From positions 1 through 26,275 of the forward strand of contig CAYXBG010000019.1 in NCBI GenBank assembly GCA_964463145.1: 26,275 nt of DNA, written 5' to 3'. Positions 1 through 7,460 of this stretch are shown here, piece by piece. Both the position numbers and the translations under genes were made by a program. The stretch comes from CAYXBG01 sp964463145. GTDB lineage: Bacteria > Acidobacteriota > UBA6911 > RPQK01 > CBDAPI01. Position 1 is the stretch's first letter; the number at the start of each line of letters is the position of its first letter. The notes beneath the pieces are model-generated. The model worked only from the letters and a program-made list of their open reading frames with translations, made no database searches and had not been told where the DNA came from.

Positions 1-585
1 CAGCCTCTTCTGGGAAAGCCCTATCTGTTCCCACCGAAGCATAATCTCAAGACTTACCCTTGTACCGCTTTCCTGTGGAACAATCACGGGTACATAGGTA
101 GCTGATTCTAGAGCTTTATTACCTGTAACAAGCTTCTGCCAGTAGAAAGGTCCTTGCTCCTTTGCTCTAGGGGAAACCCACAGAGTGTAATCGTAGTTCA
201 GCTCTTTAATTCGCACCATCAGATTATCGAAAACATGCATACGGTTGCGGCGTCTGCCAGCACTATCGATGAAAACAGCCTCTCCACGACGGACTTGTTT
301 GACATCCCATTCGTCATCCTCCCAATCAACAGCAAGGTATAGGCCCTCTTCGTCCCACATAGCACGGAACTCTATTTTAAGATCGTTTGGACCAAATTCC
401 CCTACCGACCTGACCCCGGATACATGCGGAGCCAACTGCAGACCACTAACTCCAATCCAGTCATCCAGATGACCATCCAGAGATATCTCACGAGACCTGT
501 AACGGACATCCGGCATTCCGCCATTAGCTTCCGCTAGTGGCGCACAAATCCAAATCCAAGCCGCAAGGTATAAATACAACCTCAT
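1..585 (-). CDS. Exported CBM9-like protein, 3' end beyond window
   Basis: An open frame of 195 codons runs from an ATG at 585 to the left edge without a stop, so the protein is truncated by the window. The N-terminus (MRLYLYLAAWIWICAPLAEA) is a classical signal peptide. Next comes a beta-rich stretch beginning EISLDGHLDDW, then AMWDEEGLYLAVDWEDDEW and VFDNLMVRI. This pattern is typical of the carbohydrate-binding family 9-like fold (PF06452), which is structurally related to the heme-binding domain of ethylbenzene dehydrogenase gamma subunits. An in-frame ATG at 594 would add three residues; neither start has a clear Shine-Dalgarno. It starts about 20 bp after the stop of a cytochrome c gene on the same strand, so the two are probably one operon. 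The ligand is unknown: sugar binding is the family default, and a redox role is possible from the neighbour. Confidence 0.7.
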   Translation of the reverse strand, partial: MRLYLYLAAWIWICAPLAEANGGMPDVRYRSREISLDGHLDDWIGVSGLQLAPHVSGVRSVGEFGPNDLKIEFRAMWDEEGLYLAVDWEDDEWDVKQVRRGEAVFIDSAGRRRNRMHVFDNLMVRIKELNYDYTLWVSPRAKEQGPFYWQKLVTGNKALESATYVPVIVPQESGTRVSLEIMLRWEQIGLSQKRL

Positions 586-614
586 ACAGTCCATTGTACC
601 GCAGTTGAGGAAAC

Positions 615-1028
615 TTACTCGTGCACTGTCATGAGGAAATCGACTATTGCCTCAAGTTCCCTGTTGAGAAGGTGTGCAAAGGATGGCATTATTCCCTTCT
701 GAGAGTTGTATTGATTATCCAATTCGTCCTCAAAAATGGACTCAGGGGACTTAAGACGCTGCTCGAGCCAGGCCGGAGAGCGTTGCCGTGAGAATTGGTT
801 TGTAAGGTCGGGGCCTATCGTGGCTTTCCAGTCTAGACCGTGTCCCTGCAAAGTATGACAGGAACCGCATTTTTGAGTGATCATGACTCTCTTTGCTAAA
901 GAAAAATCTTTTGTTTGCGGAGATTGTTCACCCAAAGGACGGCGGGCATTAGTTAGAATCGACACGGACACAAGTAGCACAAGAATGAAAAAAGGCACCC
1001 CTAATCTTCCCGCCAGATCGGATCGCAT
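615..1028 (-). CDS. Membrane-anchored monoheme cytochrome c
   Basis: The protein has 137 residues. A hydrophobic segment at about residues 11-27 is an uncleaved anchor or signal peptide, placing the domain in the periplasm. One heme c attachment motif, CGSCH, lies at C54-C57-H58. The likely distal ligand is M114 in the sequence GIMPSF, followed by the usual C-terminal helix. Size and motif order fit class I cytochromes c (PF00034/PF13442). It would shuttle electrons; the partner cannot be read from the sequence. It is transcribed toward the CBM9-like gene with a 20 bp gap and diverges from the arsC gene across an AT-rich 46 bp interval. Exact subfamily is unknown. Confidence 0.85.
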   Translation of the reverse strand: MRSDLAGRLGVPFFILVLLVSVSILTNARRPLGEQSPQTKDFSLAKRVMITQKCGSCHTLQGHGLDWKATIGPDLTNQFSRQRSPAWLEQRLKSPESIFEDELDNQYNSQKGIMPSFAHLLNRELEAIVDFLMTVHE

Positions 1029-1074
1029 CCGCTTAATTATCCAATAAAATTTAAAATGAACAAAAAAATTAGCT

Positions 1075-1497
1075 ATGACTAAAATATTATTTGTGTGTAC
1101 CGGAAATTCTGTACGCAGCCAAATGGCAGAAGGATTTGCACGTTATTACGCTAGAGATCAATTTGAAATCAGCAGTGCTGGCACCCACCCCGTTGGGGTG
1201 AATCCGTATGCTCTTCAGGTGATGAACGAAGTCGATATAGACATTTCGGATCAGACTTCCGATCCTCTCAGTGACTTTTCAGTTCAGGACTTCGATTGCG
1301 TGGTTACCCTCTGTGATTCTGCACGTGATTCCTGCCCTGTTATTCCTACAGGAATTGAATCCCATCACTGGCCTCTACCGGATCCCGCCAGCCTAACAGT
1401 AAAATCCTCCGAAATCATCCAAGCGTTTCGCCTGGTCCGGCACCAAGTCGAGCAAAACATCAAAGCCCTCCTTGTAACACTTACCGAGACCTCTTGA
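1075..1497 (+). CDS. arsC: Arsenate reductase, thioredoxin-coupled ArsC type
   Basis: The protein has 140 residues and a low-molecular-weight phosphatase fold (PF01451). The P-loop is C8-TGNSV-R14-S15, followed by QMAEG. Two further cysteines, C80 and C87 in the segment LCDSARDSCP, sit where the thioredoxin-coupled arsenate reductases keep their redox pair. D103 in LPDPA is the likely general acid. Plain protein tyrosine phosphatases lack the C80/C87 pair, which is why ArsC is preferred. The enzyme would reduce arsenate to arsenite in the cytoplasm. No Shine-Dalgarno is visible before the ATG. No arsR or canonical arsB/acr3 efflux gene lies next to it, although an ion-transporter-superfamily antiporter is three genes downstream. 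Confidence 0.8.
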   Translation: MTKILFVCTGNSVRSQMAEGFARYYARDQFEISSAGTHPVGVNPYALQVMNEVDIDISDQTSDPLSDFSVQDFDCVVTLCDSARDSCPVIPTGIESHHWPLPDPASLTVKSSEIIQAFRLVRHQVEQNIKALLVTLTETS

Positions 1498-1529
1498 GGA
1501 GAGGGCCTATGGAGAGTAGAATGCCCTAA

Positions 1530-1832
1530 ATGCGTCAACTGGTAATTGTGTGTCTCTTGGGATTACTGCTGCCTCAGACAGGGTGTATATGGAAACTCTG
1601 GAGTAAAGGGGATATTCCCGTCGAAAAAATTGATTTCGATGTCTATGGTACCGTGGAAACTATCAATCCCGACATTCTGACACTGCGCACACGAGAAGGT
1701 AGTACAACATTCCTTTTTGGGCCGGCTTCCGTTAAAGGTGGAGAATTGGAACCAGGTCAGACAGTGCACGTGTTCTACAGAAAACAGGAGTCGGGCAGCA
1801 TCATTACTCTAGTGGTCAGGAAGGTGAAATAG
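1530..1832 (+). CDS. Small exported protein, possible lipoprotein
   Basis: This 100-residue protein opens with a hydrophobic signal (MRQLVIVCLLGLLLPQTGC). C19 could be a lipidation site, but the residue at -3 is Gln, so the lipobox is poor. The mature part is short and strand-rich (VYGTVETINPDILTLRTREG, then ELEPGQTVHVFYRK), suggesting a small OB-like barrel. I do not recognise a family. It starts 32 bp after arsC, with a purine-rich GGAGAG somewhat far upstream, so co-transcription is plausible. A function cannot be assigned. Confidence 0.6.
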   Translation: MRQLVIVCLLGLLLPQTGCIWKLWSKGDIPVEKIDFDVYGTVETINPDILTLRTREGSTTFLFGPASVKGGELEPGQTVHVFYRKQESGSIITLVVRKVK

Positions 1833-1856
1833 TTCCGATCTTACCTGATTCGGAAC
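1832..1856 (+). terminator. Hairpin just after a stop codon, weak terminator candidate
   Basis: GTTCCGA (1832-1838) pairs perfectly with TCGGAAC (1850-1856) around an 11-nt loop, starting at the last base of the preceding stop codon. No T-tract follows, so it could be a 3' stabiliser or a Rho-associated end rather than an intrinsic terminator. Confidence 0.3.
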
Positions 1857-1908
1857 CCTCGGCTAACGAATCACACTGCTAGGGAACCATACTACAAACT
1901 CTTTTCCT

Positions 1909-3105
1909 ATGAGACGTTGCTTTGTTTGTAACTACCACGAGATTGCTCTTAAGAAGAACAATCGAAAAAATTTTGAACGCCAACTCATTAACAACATCCG
2001 TCTGGCGCTAACAGGCCTGACCTATACTAATGTAAGGAAACAGGCCAGCCGAATCCTCGTCGAACTAAAAGAAAACTCCGACTTAGAGGAAATTGGTAAG
2101 CGCTTGAGCCAGGTTTTCGGAATTGCTGTCTACGCAGATTGTTGGATGGTTCCATCTGAGATTTCTTCGCTCCAGGCTACTGTCTGGCAATTGATGCGTG
2201 ACCGAGAGTTCGGGAGCTTCAAAATTGACGCTCGTCGAGCAGACAAAAAATATCCTCTAACCTCTCCAGAAATAGGCAAAGTGATCGGAGCATTTGTCGG
2301 AGAACGCAGTAGCGCAAAAGTCCAGCTCAAAGGTCCTGATCTCACATGTTATCTCCAGATACTTGGGAATGATTGTCTTATCCATTTCCAAAGATTAAAG
2401 GGCCCCGGAGGACTTCCCACCTCTACTGGAGGACGGGTTGGTGTTCTACTTTCAGGAGGGATTGATTCTCCTGTAGCGGCCTATAAAATCATGAAGCGTG
2501 GTTGCAGACCTGCCTTCATTCATTTTCATAGTCACCCCCATACATCCCTGGAGGCTCAGGAAACAGTTACTAATCTAGCACGCATCCTTTGCCTCAATCG
2601 CCACACTGAACCGCTCTACATGGTCCCTTTCGCGCCCGTGCAACGTCAGATTGTAGCTTCTACTCCGGCTCGCCCACGTGTCATCTTATATCGAAGAATG
2701 ATGCTGAGAATTGCGACCAGGATTGCTCGTTGGGAAAAGGCAAAGGCCCTTGTGACTGGTGATAGCGTTGGGCAAGTCTCTTCCCAGACTCTAGACAACT
2801 TACGAGTTATTAGCTCTGCTAGTAGTTTACCAATCCTGAGACCCTTAATTGGGGATGACAAAGAGGAAATTGTGACCATGTCTCGAAAGATAGGAACCTA
2901 CGGCATTTCTGTAGATGGAGACGACGATTGCTGTTCCCTATTCATACCGAAGCACCCCGAATGTTATGCTGAAATCGATCATATTATTGAGATTGAGAAA
3001 TCTCTAGATGTTCAAGGCCTAGTCGACACGGCCCTGGAGACAACTCAGAAAGAACGGATAATCGGAACAGCCAGCGATGAGAGCCTCAAGTTAACAACTC
3101 GATAA
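1909..3105 (+). CDS. thiI: tRNA 4-thiouridine synthase ThiI, no rhodanese domain
   Basis: This 398-residue protein matches ThiI from the first residues (NYHEIALKKNNRKNFE). It has an N-terminal ferredoxin-like and THUMP region to about residue 165, then an adenylating PP-loop domain with S182-GGIDS-187 followed by PVAAYKIM. A conserved DDDCCSLFIPKHP segment holds C341-C342. The enzyme activates U8 of tRNA with ATP and inserts sulfur to make s4U. It ends after the PP-loop domain, so it lacks the C-terminal rhodanese domain of the E. coli enzyme. This matches the shorter form found in Bacillus, archaea and many other bacteria, where sulfur must come from a separate donor. No Shine-Dalgarno is visible; the start is set by homology. 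Confidence 0.93.
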   Translation: MRRCFVCNYHEIALKKNNRKNFERQLINNIRLALTGLTYTNVRKQASRILVELKENSDLEEIGKRLSQVFGIAVYADCWMVPSEISSLQATVWQLMRDREFGSFKIDARRADKKYPLTSPEIGKVIGAFVGERSSAKVQLKGPDLTCYLQILGNDCLIHFQRLKGPGGLPTSTGGRVGVLLSGGIDSPVAAYKIMKRGCRPAFIHFHSHPHTSLEAQETVTNLARILCLNRHTEPLYMVPFAPVQRQIVASTPARPRVILYRRMMLRIATRIARWEKAKALVTGDSVGQVSSQTLDNLRVISSASSLPILRPLIGDDKEEIVTMSRKIGTYGISVDGDDDCCSLFIPKHPECYAEIDHIIEIEKSLDVQGLVDTALETTQKERIIGTASDESLKLTTR

Positions 3106-3121
3106 ACAGGATGCTCTGTTT
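3104..3121 (+). terminator. Short AT-flanked hairpin after thiI
   Basis: AAACAG (3104-3109) pairs with CTGTTT (3116-3121) directly at the thiI stop codon and is followed by an AT-rich run leading to the next start. The stem is only 6 bp with two G-C pairs, so it would be a leaky terminator at best and does not exclude read-through into the antiporter gene. Confidence 0.25.
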
Positions 3122-3137
3122 AATAAATTAAATTTGC

Positions 3138-4718
3138 ATGAGTGATTCGATGACATCTTCTACAAAAATCCACGAGAAAAGCTCCTACTCAGACCCTAAT
3201 CTAATCAACAAACGCATGATTCTCGGTCTTGTAATCGTGTTAATGGGCTTCTTGTTGGTATGGGGAATAGGATTACTACCCCATCCCACAGCCCACAGCG
3301 AAGGCACCCTACACGAGGCCTCTGCAGAAGATCTGAAACCTCTAAAGGAAATCAGCTCACCTCCTTTTTGGGCCGCCATACCCTTCATTCTTTTGCTCTT
3401 GAGTATCGCCGTGCTTCCCCTACTGCATTCAACGCAAGAATGGTGGCATAGCAACAAGAATCGCTTTTTAGTAGCCGCTACTCTGGGCACTATCACTTTG
3501 ATTTATTACGCATGGCTTCACCCTGGAGGACTGGCCAATCATTTTACGCACGACAAGTCGTCCGAAACCGGGCTTCCCACCCTATGGACTGCATTTAGTA
3601 ACGGGATTCTCGTGGAGTTCATCCCCTTCATCGTCCTTCTTTTCAGCCTTTATGTCATAAGCGGTGGGATTCATCTGCAGGGAGACCTTCCCGCTCACCC
3701 TACTACCAACACTGGCTTCTTAGCAGTTGGCGCGCTACTAGCCAGTTTTATCGGAACCACAGGTGCCGCCATGGTGCTAATCCGACCCTTGATAGTGACT
3801 AACGTAGAACGTCGTTATAAAACTCACACTATAATTTTTTTCATCTTCCTGGTCTGTAATTGCGGGGGATTACTCCTCCCCATAGGAGACCCTCCTCTTT
3901 TCCTGGGCTACCTGCGGGGAGTGCCATTCACTTGGACTATGGGGCTATGGCCTTATTGGCTGGCAGTTAACACCATCCTGCTATCCACCTATTTTCTCTG
4001 GGATTCCTTTGTGTACCACCGCAAAGAAAGCCTTAGGGATCTCATCAGAGATGAGACCCAGGTGCGCCCCCTAAAACTCTATGGAAGCCCAAATCTACTT
4101 GCCCTACTAGGAATCGTTTTGTGTGTGGCGTCAATCGTTCCCGATAAACCTTTTCTCGGCAGCACCTTTATTCCTCCTCAGTTTTTTCGGGAGGCCGTTA
4201 TGTTACTGATCGTCATATGTTCCTTAAAGTGGACGGATATAAAAATCCGTATCAGGAATCGCTTTGATTATGTTGCCATTACTGAAGTTGCAGCCTTGTT
4301 CACCGGAATTTTTATTACCATGCAGGTCCCCATTGAGATTCTTAATCAAAAAGGAGCCAGTTTAAACATTGACAACGCTTTTGAGTTTTTCTGGGCAACC
4401 GGGATCCTCTCTAGTTTTCTCGACAATGCACCGACTTATGTAGTCTTCTTCGAGGCGGCTACCACCTTGCCTAGTCCAGCAGGAGCAGCCCTTGTGAGCT
4501 TAAGTGAAACGCGCTCAATCTTAGAGACATTTCTAATTCCCATAAGTCTGGGTGCGGTTTTTATGGGAGCCATGACGTATATCGGCAATGGCCCAAATTT
4601 CATGGTGAAGAGCATAGCTGAGCAAGCAGGGATTAAAATGCCTTCTTTCTTCGGCTACATGGGGTATAGCCTTATAGTCCTTGGGCCCATTCTGATAGGA
4701 GTGTCTTTTTTCCTATAG
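3138..4718 (+). CDS. Sodium:proton antiporter / CitMHS-type ion transporter
   Basis: This 526-residue polytopic membrane protein has about a dozen hydrophobic segments. Two family-like repeats are visible: one with ASFIGTTGAAMVLIRPL and CNCGGLLLPIGDPPLFLGYL, the other with SSFLDNAPTYVVFFEA and YIGNGPNFMVKSIAEQAG. The conserved small-residue/Asn/Asp motifs in both halves are typical of the ion-transporter superfamily (NhaD, ArsB, CitM), and the overall pattern is nearest to the NhaD/CitMHS_2 type. Substrate is inferred as Na+/H+; citrate or another anion cannot be excluded. It probably starts an operon with the next two genes (gaps of 14 and 4 bp). A second in-frame ATG at 3150 is possible, and neither start has a strong Shine-Dalgarno. 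Confidence 0.8.
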   Translation: MSDSMTSSTKIHEKSSYSDPNLINKRMILGLVIVLMGFLLVWGIGLLPHPTAHSEGTLHEASAEDLKPLKEISSPPFWAAIPFILLLLSIAVLPLLHSTQEWWHSNKNRFLVAATLGTITLIYYAWLHPGGLANHFTHDKSSETGLPTLWTAFSNGILVEFIPFIVLLFSLYVISGGIHLQGDLPAHPTTNTGFLAVGALLASFIGTTGAAMVLIRPLIVTNVERRYKTHTIIFFIFLVCNCGGLLLPIGDPPLFLGYLRGVPFTWTMGLWPYWLAVNTILLSTYFLWDSFVYHRKESLRDLIRDETQVRPLKLYGSPNLLALLGIVLCVASIVPDKPFLGSTFIPPQFFREAVMLLIVICSLKWTDIKIRIRNRFDYVAITEVAALFTGIFITMQVPIEILNQKGASLNIDNAFEFFWATGILSSFLDNAPTYVVFFEAATTLPSPAGAALVSLSETRSILETFLIPISLGAVFMGAMTYIGNGPNFMVKSIAEQAGIKMPSFFGYMGYSLIVLGPILIGVSFFL

Positions 4719-4732
4719 TACGAAGACTCTCA

Positions 4733-5395
4733 ATGCCTCATATCTCCAACAACCATCTTACTGAAATGGCTAAAATCTCCTCACCCATCAGATGCCACAT
4801 AAAACTAGTGGTATTGTCCATGACTTTTCTTTTGATTTTTCTGACAGCAAACTCGCTATCAGGAGATAAAAACAATCAACTCAAAGAGGCAGAACAAATC
4901 TTCTCAGAAATCTTGGCTGACGATGCAAACGACTTCCCCCAAAAGACTTATAGCCTCTCCGAAAAACAGTTGAATGCCTTCCTGCAAAAACAATCAAGCA
5001 CCGTCGCCGAGAATGGTGTAGACCATCTCCAGATCGACCTCAAAGGAGAAAATCGCTTCAGCATCGGTTTAAAAATTGACCTGAACAAGTTATTAGAGCT
5101 AGAGCACTCCCTCCCACTAAGGCTTTTAGCCAATTTATTAGCCGGAGGGCAAACACTTACCATGGACGGAGAACTTACTAGTGAGAATGGTCAAGCGACC
5201 TACCGACTGCTCCGAGCCAGCATCGATGACACACCCGTCCCGGCCATTCTTTTTACCGCAGTACTAGATATTTTGGGGTCGTACTTCAAACCCCCGGTCA
5301 GACCTGGCTTTCCTTTTTCTCTTCCTTATTCCATTGATTCTATTAGACTGAGTTCTGATACGGCCCACATTCATCGCGGGGAAAGGGGTAACTGA
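4733..5395 (+). CDS. Exported or membrane-anchored protein of unknown function
   Basis: This 220-residue protein has a single hydrophobic segment at about residues 25-41 after a basic N-terminus, so it is secreted or anchored with the bulk outside. The mature part begins with an acidic helix (EAEQIFSEILADD), followed by YSLSEKQLNAFL and alternating strands ending in SLPYSIDSIRLSSDTAHIH. This faintly resembles lipid-binding or DUF2993-like beta sheets, but I do not recognise a family. In-frame ATGs at codons 12 and 30 are alternative starts. It lies 14 bp after the antiporter and 4 bp before the cupredoxin lipoprotein, so co-transcription is likely. Confidence 0.65.
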   Translation: MPHISNNHLTEMAKISSPIRCHIKLVVLSMTFLLIFLTANSLSGDKNNQLKEAEQIFSEILADDANDFPQKTYSLSEKQLNAFLQKQSSTVAENGVDHLQIDLKGENRFSIGLKIDLNKLLELEHSLPLRLLANLLAGGQTLTMDGELTSENGQATYRLLRASIDDTPVPAILFTAVLDILGSYFKPPVRPGFPFSLPYSIDSIRLSSDTAHIHRGERGN

Positions 5396-5399
5396 GCTT

Positions 5400-6149
5400 A
5401 TGAAAAGAACGTTGATTTTACTTTCATTGCTTCCCATCCTATCCTGCAGCCCTAGTACTAAAAACTCTCCTTCACCTGTTTACTCTGCTCCTGAACATCC
5501 TGCCAAAATCCAAGGGCAAATCCTTTTCGAAGGCTCCTTCCCTAAAGCCGTTCGCCTCAATATGGCAGGCGAGGCGGAATGTCATGCCGTGCACACACAA
5601 CCAGTATTCTCTCAGAACTTTTTAGTTAACAGCGAAGGTGGCCTTGAAAATGTTTTTGTTTGGATTAAAGAAGGATTAAAGAGCCTGCACCCACCCCCAC
5701 CTCCAGATCCAGTACATCTTGATCAAATCGGATGCCTGTATGTTCCTGGTGTGGTAGGAGTTCAGGCCGGACAATCTTTGGAAATTAGCAACAGTGATCC
5801 TCTAACCCACAACGTACATCCAATCCCTAAGGTGAACTATGAATGGAATCGGACTCAGCGCTCAGGGGCCTCTGCGCTGCAGTTGACCTACACAGAACCC
5901 GAGCTCATGATTCCAGTCAAGTGCAATCTACATCCTTGGATGCGCGCTTATATAAATGTCGTGCCCCATCCTTTTTTCAGCGTCACGGGAGAGGATGGAC
6001 GGTTCGAGATTGAGGGACTTCCCGCCGGTTCTTATGTGCTGGAGGCTATCCATGCAACTGCTGGAAAACTAGAACTGCCCATCATTTTGACACCTGAAAA
6101 AATTACCCGTGTAACCCTATCGTTTGAATCTAAACCAAAATCCAAATAA
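5400..6149 (+). CDS. Cupredoxin-like lipoprotein with C-terminal Ig-like domain
   Basis: The protein has 249 residues. Signal residues 1-15 end in a lipobox (PILSC, C16), so it is probably membrane-tethered facing the periplasm. Residues of about 35-200 form a plastocyanin-like domain with a type-1 copper set: H137/H140 (THNVH) and C175, H178, M181 in the motif CNLHPWM. The C-terminal 45 residues (GEDGRFEIEGLPAGSYVLEA) match the carboxypeptidase regulatory-like fold. Such proteins carry electrons or bind copper in the periplasm. An AAAGGGG Shine-Dalgarno overlaps the end of the preceding gene. A cytochrome c peroxidase follows after 170 bp, making an electron-donor role plausible. The exact partner is inferred. 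Confidence 0.8.
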   Translation: MKRTLILLSLLPILSCSPSTKNSPSPVYSAPEHPAKIQGQILFEGSFPKAVRLNMAGEAECHAVHTQPVFSQNFLVNSEGGLENVFVWIKEGLKSLHPPPPPDPVHLDQIGCLYVPGVVGVQAGQSLEISNSDPLTHNVHPIPKVNYEWNRTQRSGASALQLTYTEPELMIPVKCNLHPWMRAYINVVPHPFFSVTGEDGRFEIEGLPAGSYVLEAIHATAGKLELPIILTPEKITRVTLSFESKPKSK

Positions 6150-6167
6150 AAGTGACTGTCTCTATAG

Positions 6168-6240
6168 ATTGCAAATATGCGAGATCAATAAAGTCGGCCA
6201 ACCGATTTGTAAATCTCGCCTCGGAGTAGCACCTTGCAAT
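6168..6240 (+). promoter_or_regulatory. Nested inverted-repeat element upstream of peroxidase gene
   Basis: Three concentric stems are visible. The outer is ATTGCAA (6168-6174) with TTGCAAT (6234-6240). The middle is GCGAGAT (6179-6185) with ATCTCGC (6213-6219). The inner is AAGTCGG (6191-6197) with CCGATTT (6202-6208, one G-T pair) closing a CCAA loop. It ends 10 bp before a TATAAT box, so as DNA it could be an operator or as RNA the 3' structure of the upstream transcript. No T-tract follows. It does not match a riboswitch class I know. Confidence 0.5.
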
Positions 6241-6249
6241 TTCCCTGTC

Positions 6250-6255
6250 TATAAT
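6250..6255 (+). promoter_or_regulatory. Candidate -10 box for the peroxidase gene
   Basis: A consensus TATAAT lies 64 bp before the peroxidase ATG. A TG dinucleotide sits one base off the extended -10 position. No good -35 hexamer is found 16-18 bp upstream, so transcription may need an activator, perhaps at the adjoining inverted repeat. Confidence 0.4.
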
Positions 6256-6319
6256 TAGGCTCAGATTTCCAAAGTCTTATAGAGAAAGTGGCGTTATCAC
6301 AGGAACGAGAGGAAGTGCT

Positions 6320-7405
6320 ATGAATGCCAATAGATCAAATGCTGGTGGATTGTTTTTGGCGCTAGCAGGTGTTGTAGCCATTGGATCCCTAAGCCTCACA
6401 TCGTGTACTAGTAGCGAAAGTCTTCCCGAAAACCCACCTGCTCAGCCTGTAGAATGGCCCCAGATCAAGGGATACGCTCCCATGGAAATCCCAGATGACA
6501 ACCCCATGAGTACCGCAAAAGTCCATCTTGGAAAACAACTTTACTATGACAAAAGAATGAGCGGGGACGGTCAAAGATCTTGTTATGGATGCCACCTGAG
6601 CGAGCACGGCTTGACTGACGGCAAGGCCGTAGCTCTCGGTGCTTTCGATAAGGTCTTAACACGGTCTTCCCCCACCATGTGGAACGTCGGTTACTATCCT
6701 GAACTATACTGGGACGGCCGTTCCTCAGCTCTCGAAAAGCAAGTCAAAGGAGCTTGGAGTGGCGGCAACATGGGCGCTTCAGGTAAGAATGAGGCACCCG
6801 ACATGGCCGATATCAGTGCTCAGCTAAATGAGATAAATGGATATCGGACACAATTCCAGGAAATTTTCGGAACGCCGGCTTCACCCGATAATATTGCTCA
6901 AGCCATAGCTGCCTTTATGCGCACAATTGTAGCCTCTGAATCCCGATGGGTTAAGTTTCGTAATGGGGATGAAGCCGCTTTCAATAAGGCTGAAACGAGA
7001 GGGTGGCAGGTATTCAGTGAAAAGGCAAAGTGCACTAATTGCCATGATGGTCTCCTTCTCACAGACTTGCAATATCACAACATTGGCATTGGGATGGATG
7101 CCGACAACCCCGACATAGGTAGAGCAAAGGTGAGTAAGGATGAAAAGGAAACAGGTGCCTTCAAGACTCCAACTCTCCTAGACATCTCTAGATCTGCACC
7201 CTACTTCCATAACGGGAGTGTCTCTACACTGGAAGAAGCTGTAGACATCATGCTGGCAGGAGGAAAATCTAACCCCTGGCTGGATGAAACTAATCTCGCA
7301 GATACAAAGGCCGCCGAATTAACGGAACAAGAAAAGGCCGACCTTTTGGTTTTTCTAGAAGCGCTTCAGGTTGACTACTTGGTGGAGCCTCCTAAACTCC
7401 CTTAG
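6320..7405 (+). CDS. Diheme cytochrome c peroxidase family lipoprotein
   Basis: The protein has 361 residues. A signal peptide ends in the lipobox LTSC (C29). Two heme c motifs are present, CYGCH (C88, C91, H92) and CTNCH (C238, C241, H242), spaced as in bacterial cytochrome c peroxidase/MauG proteins (PF03150). Typical blocks include LGKQLYYDKRMSGDGQ, SPTMWNVGYYPELYWDGRS and FKTPTLLDISRSAPYFHNGS. Peroxidases reduce H2O2 with electrons from a small cytochrome or cupredoxin, whereas MauG-like relatives oxidise proteins; sequence alone does not choose. A good Shine-Dalgarno (AGAGGA, 6308-6313) sits 6 nt before the ATG. The gene has its own -10 box and a structured upstream region, so it is probably regulated apart from the preceding operon. 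Confidence 0.9.
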   Translation: MNANRSNAGGLFLALAGVVAIGSLSLTSCTSSESLPENPPAQPVEWPQIKGYAPMEIPDDNPMSTAKVHLGKQLYYDKRMSGDGQRSCYGCHLSEHGLTDGKAVALGAFDKVLTRSSPTMWNVGYYPELYWDGRSSALEKQVKGAWSGGNMGASGKNEAPDMADISAQLNEINGYRTQFQEIFGTPASPDNIAQAIAAFMRTIVASESRWVKFRNGDEAAFNKAETRGWQVFSEKAKCTNCHDGLLLTDLQYHNIGIGMDADNPDIGRAKVSKDEKETGAFKTPTLLDISRSAPYFHNGSVSTLEEAVDIMLAGGKSNPWLDETNLADTKAAELTEQEKADLLVFLEALQVDYLVEPPKLP

Positions 7406-7460
7406 CCTCTTTAGTCGCTTGTAAGAAACACTATATCCAGAGAATCGAAACCGAGATCTA

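Noticed and set aside
154..472. Two overlapping plus-strand ORFs of 62 and 75 codons near the left edge
   Set aside because: They lie antisense to the CBM9-like gene, which has a signal peptide and a coherent domain; the plus-strand products have no recognisable features.
3138..4718. ArsB-type arsenite efflux pump partnering ArsC
   Set aside because: The protein is longer than typical ArsB and its motifs fit NhaD/CitMHS_2 better; thiI and a small exported gene separate it from arsC.
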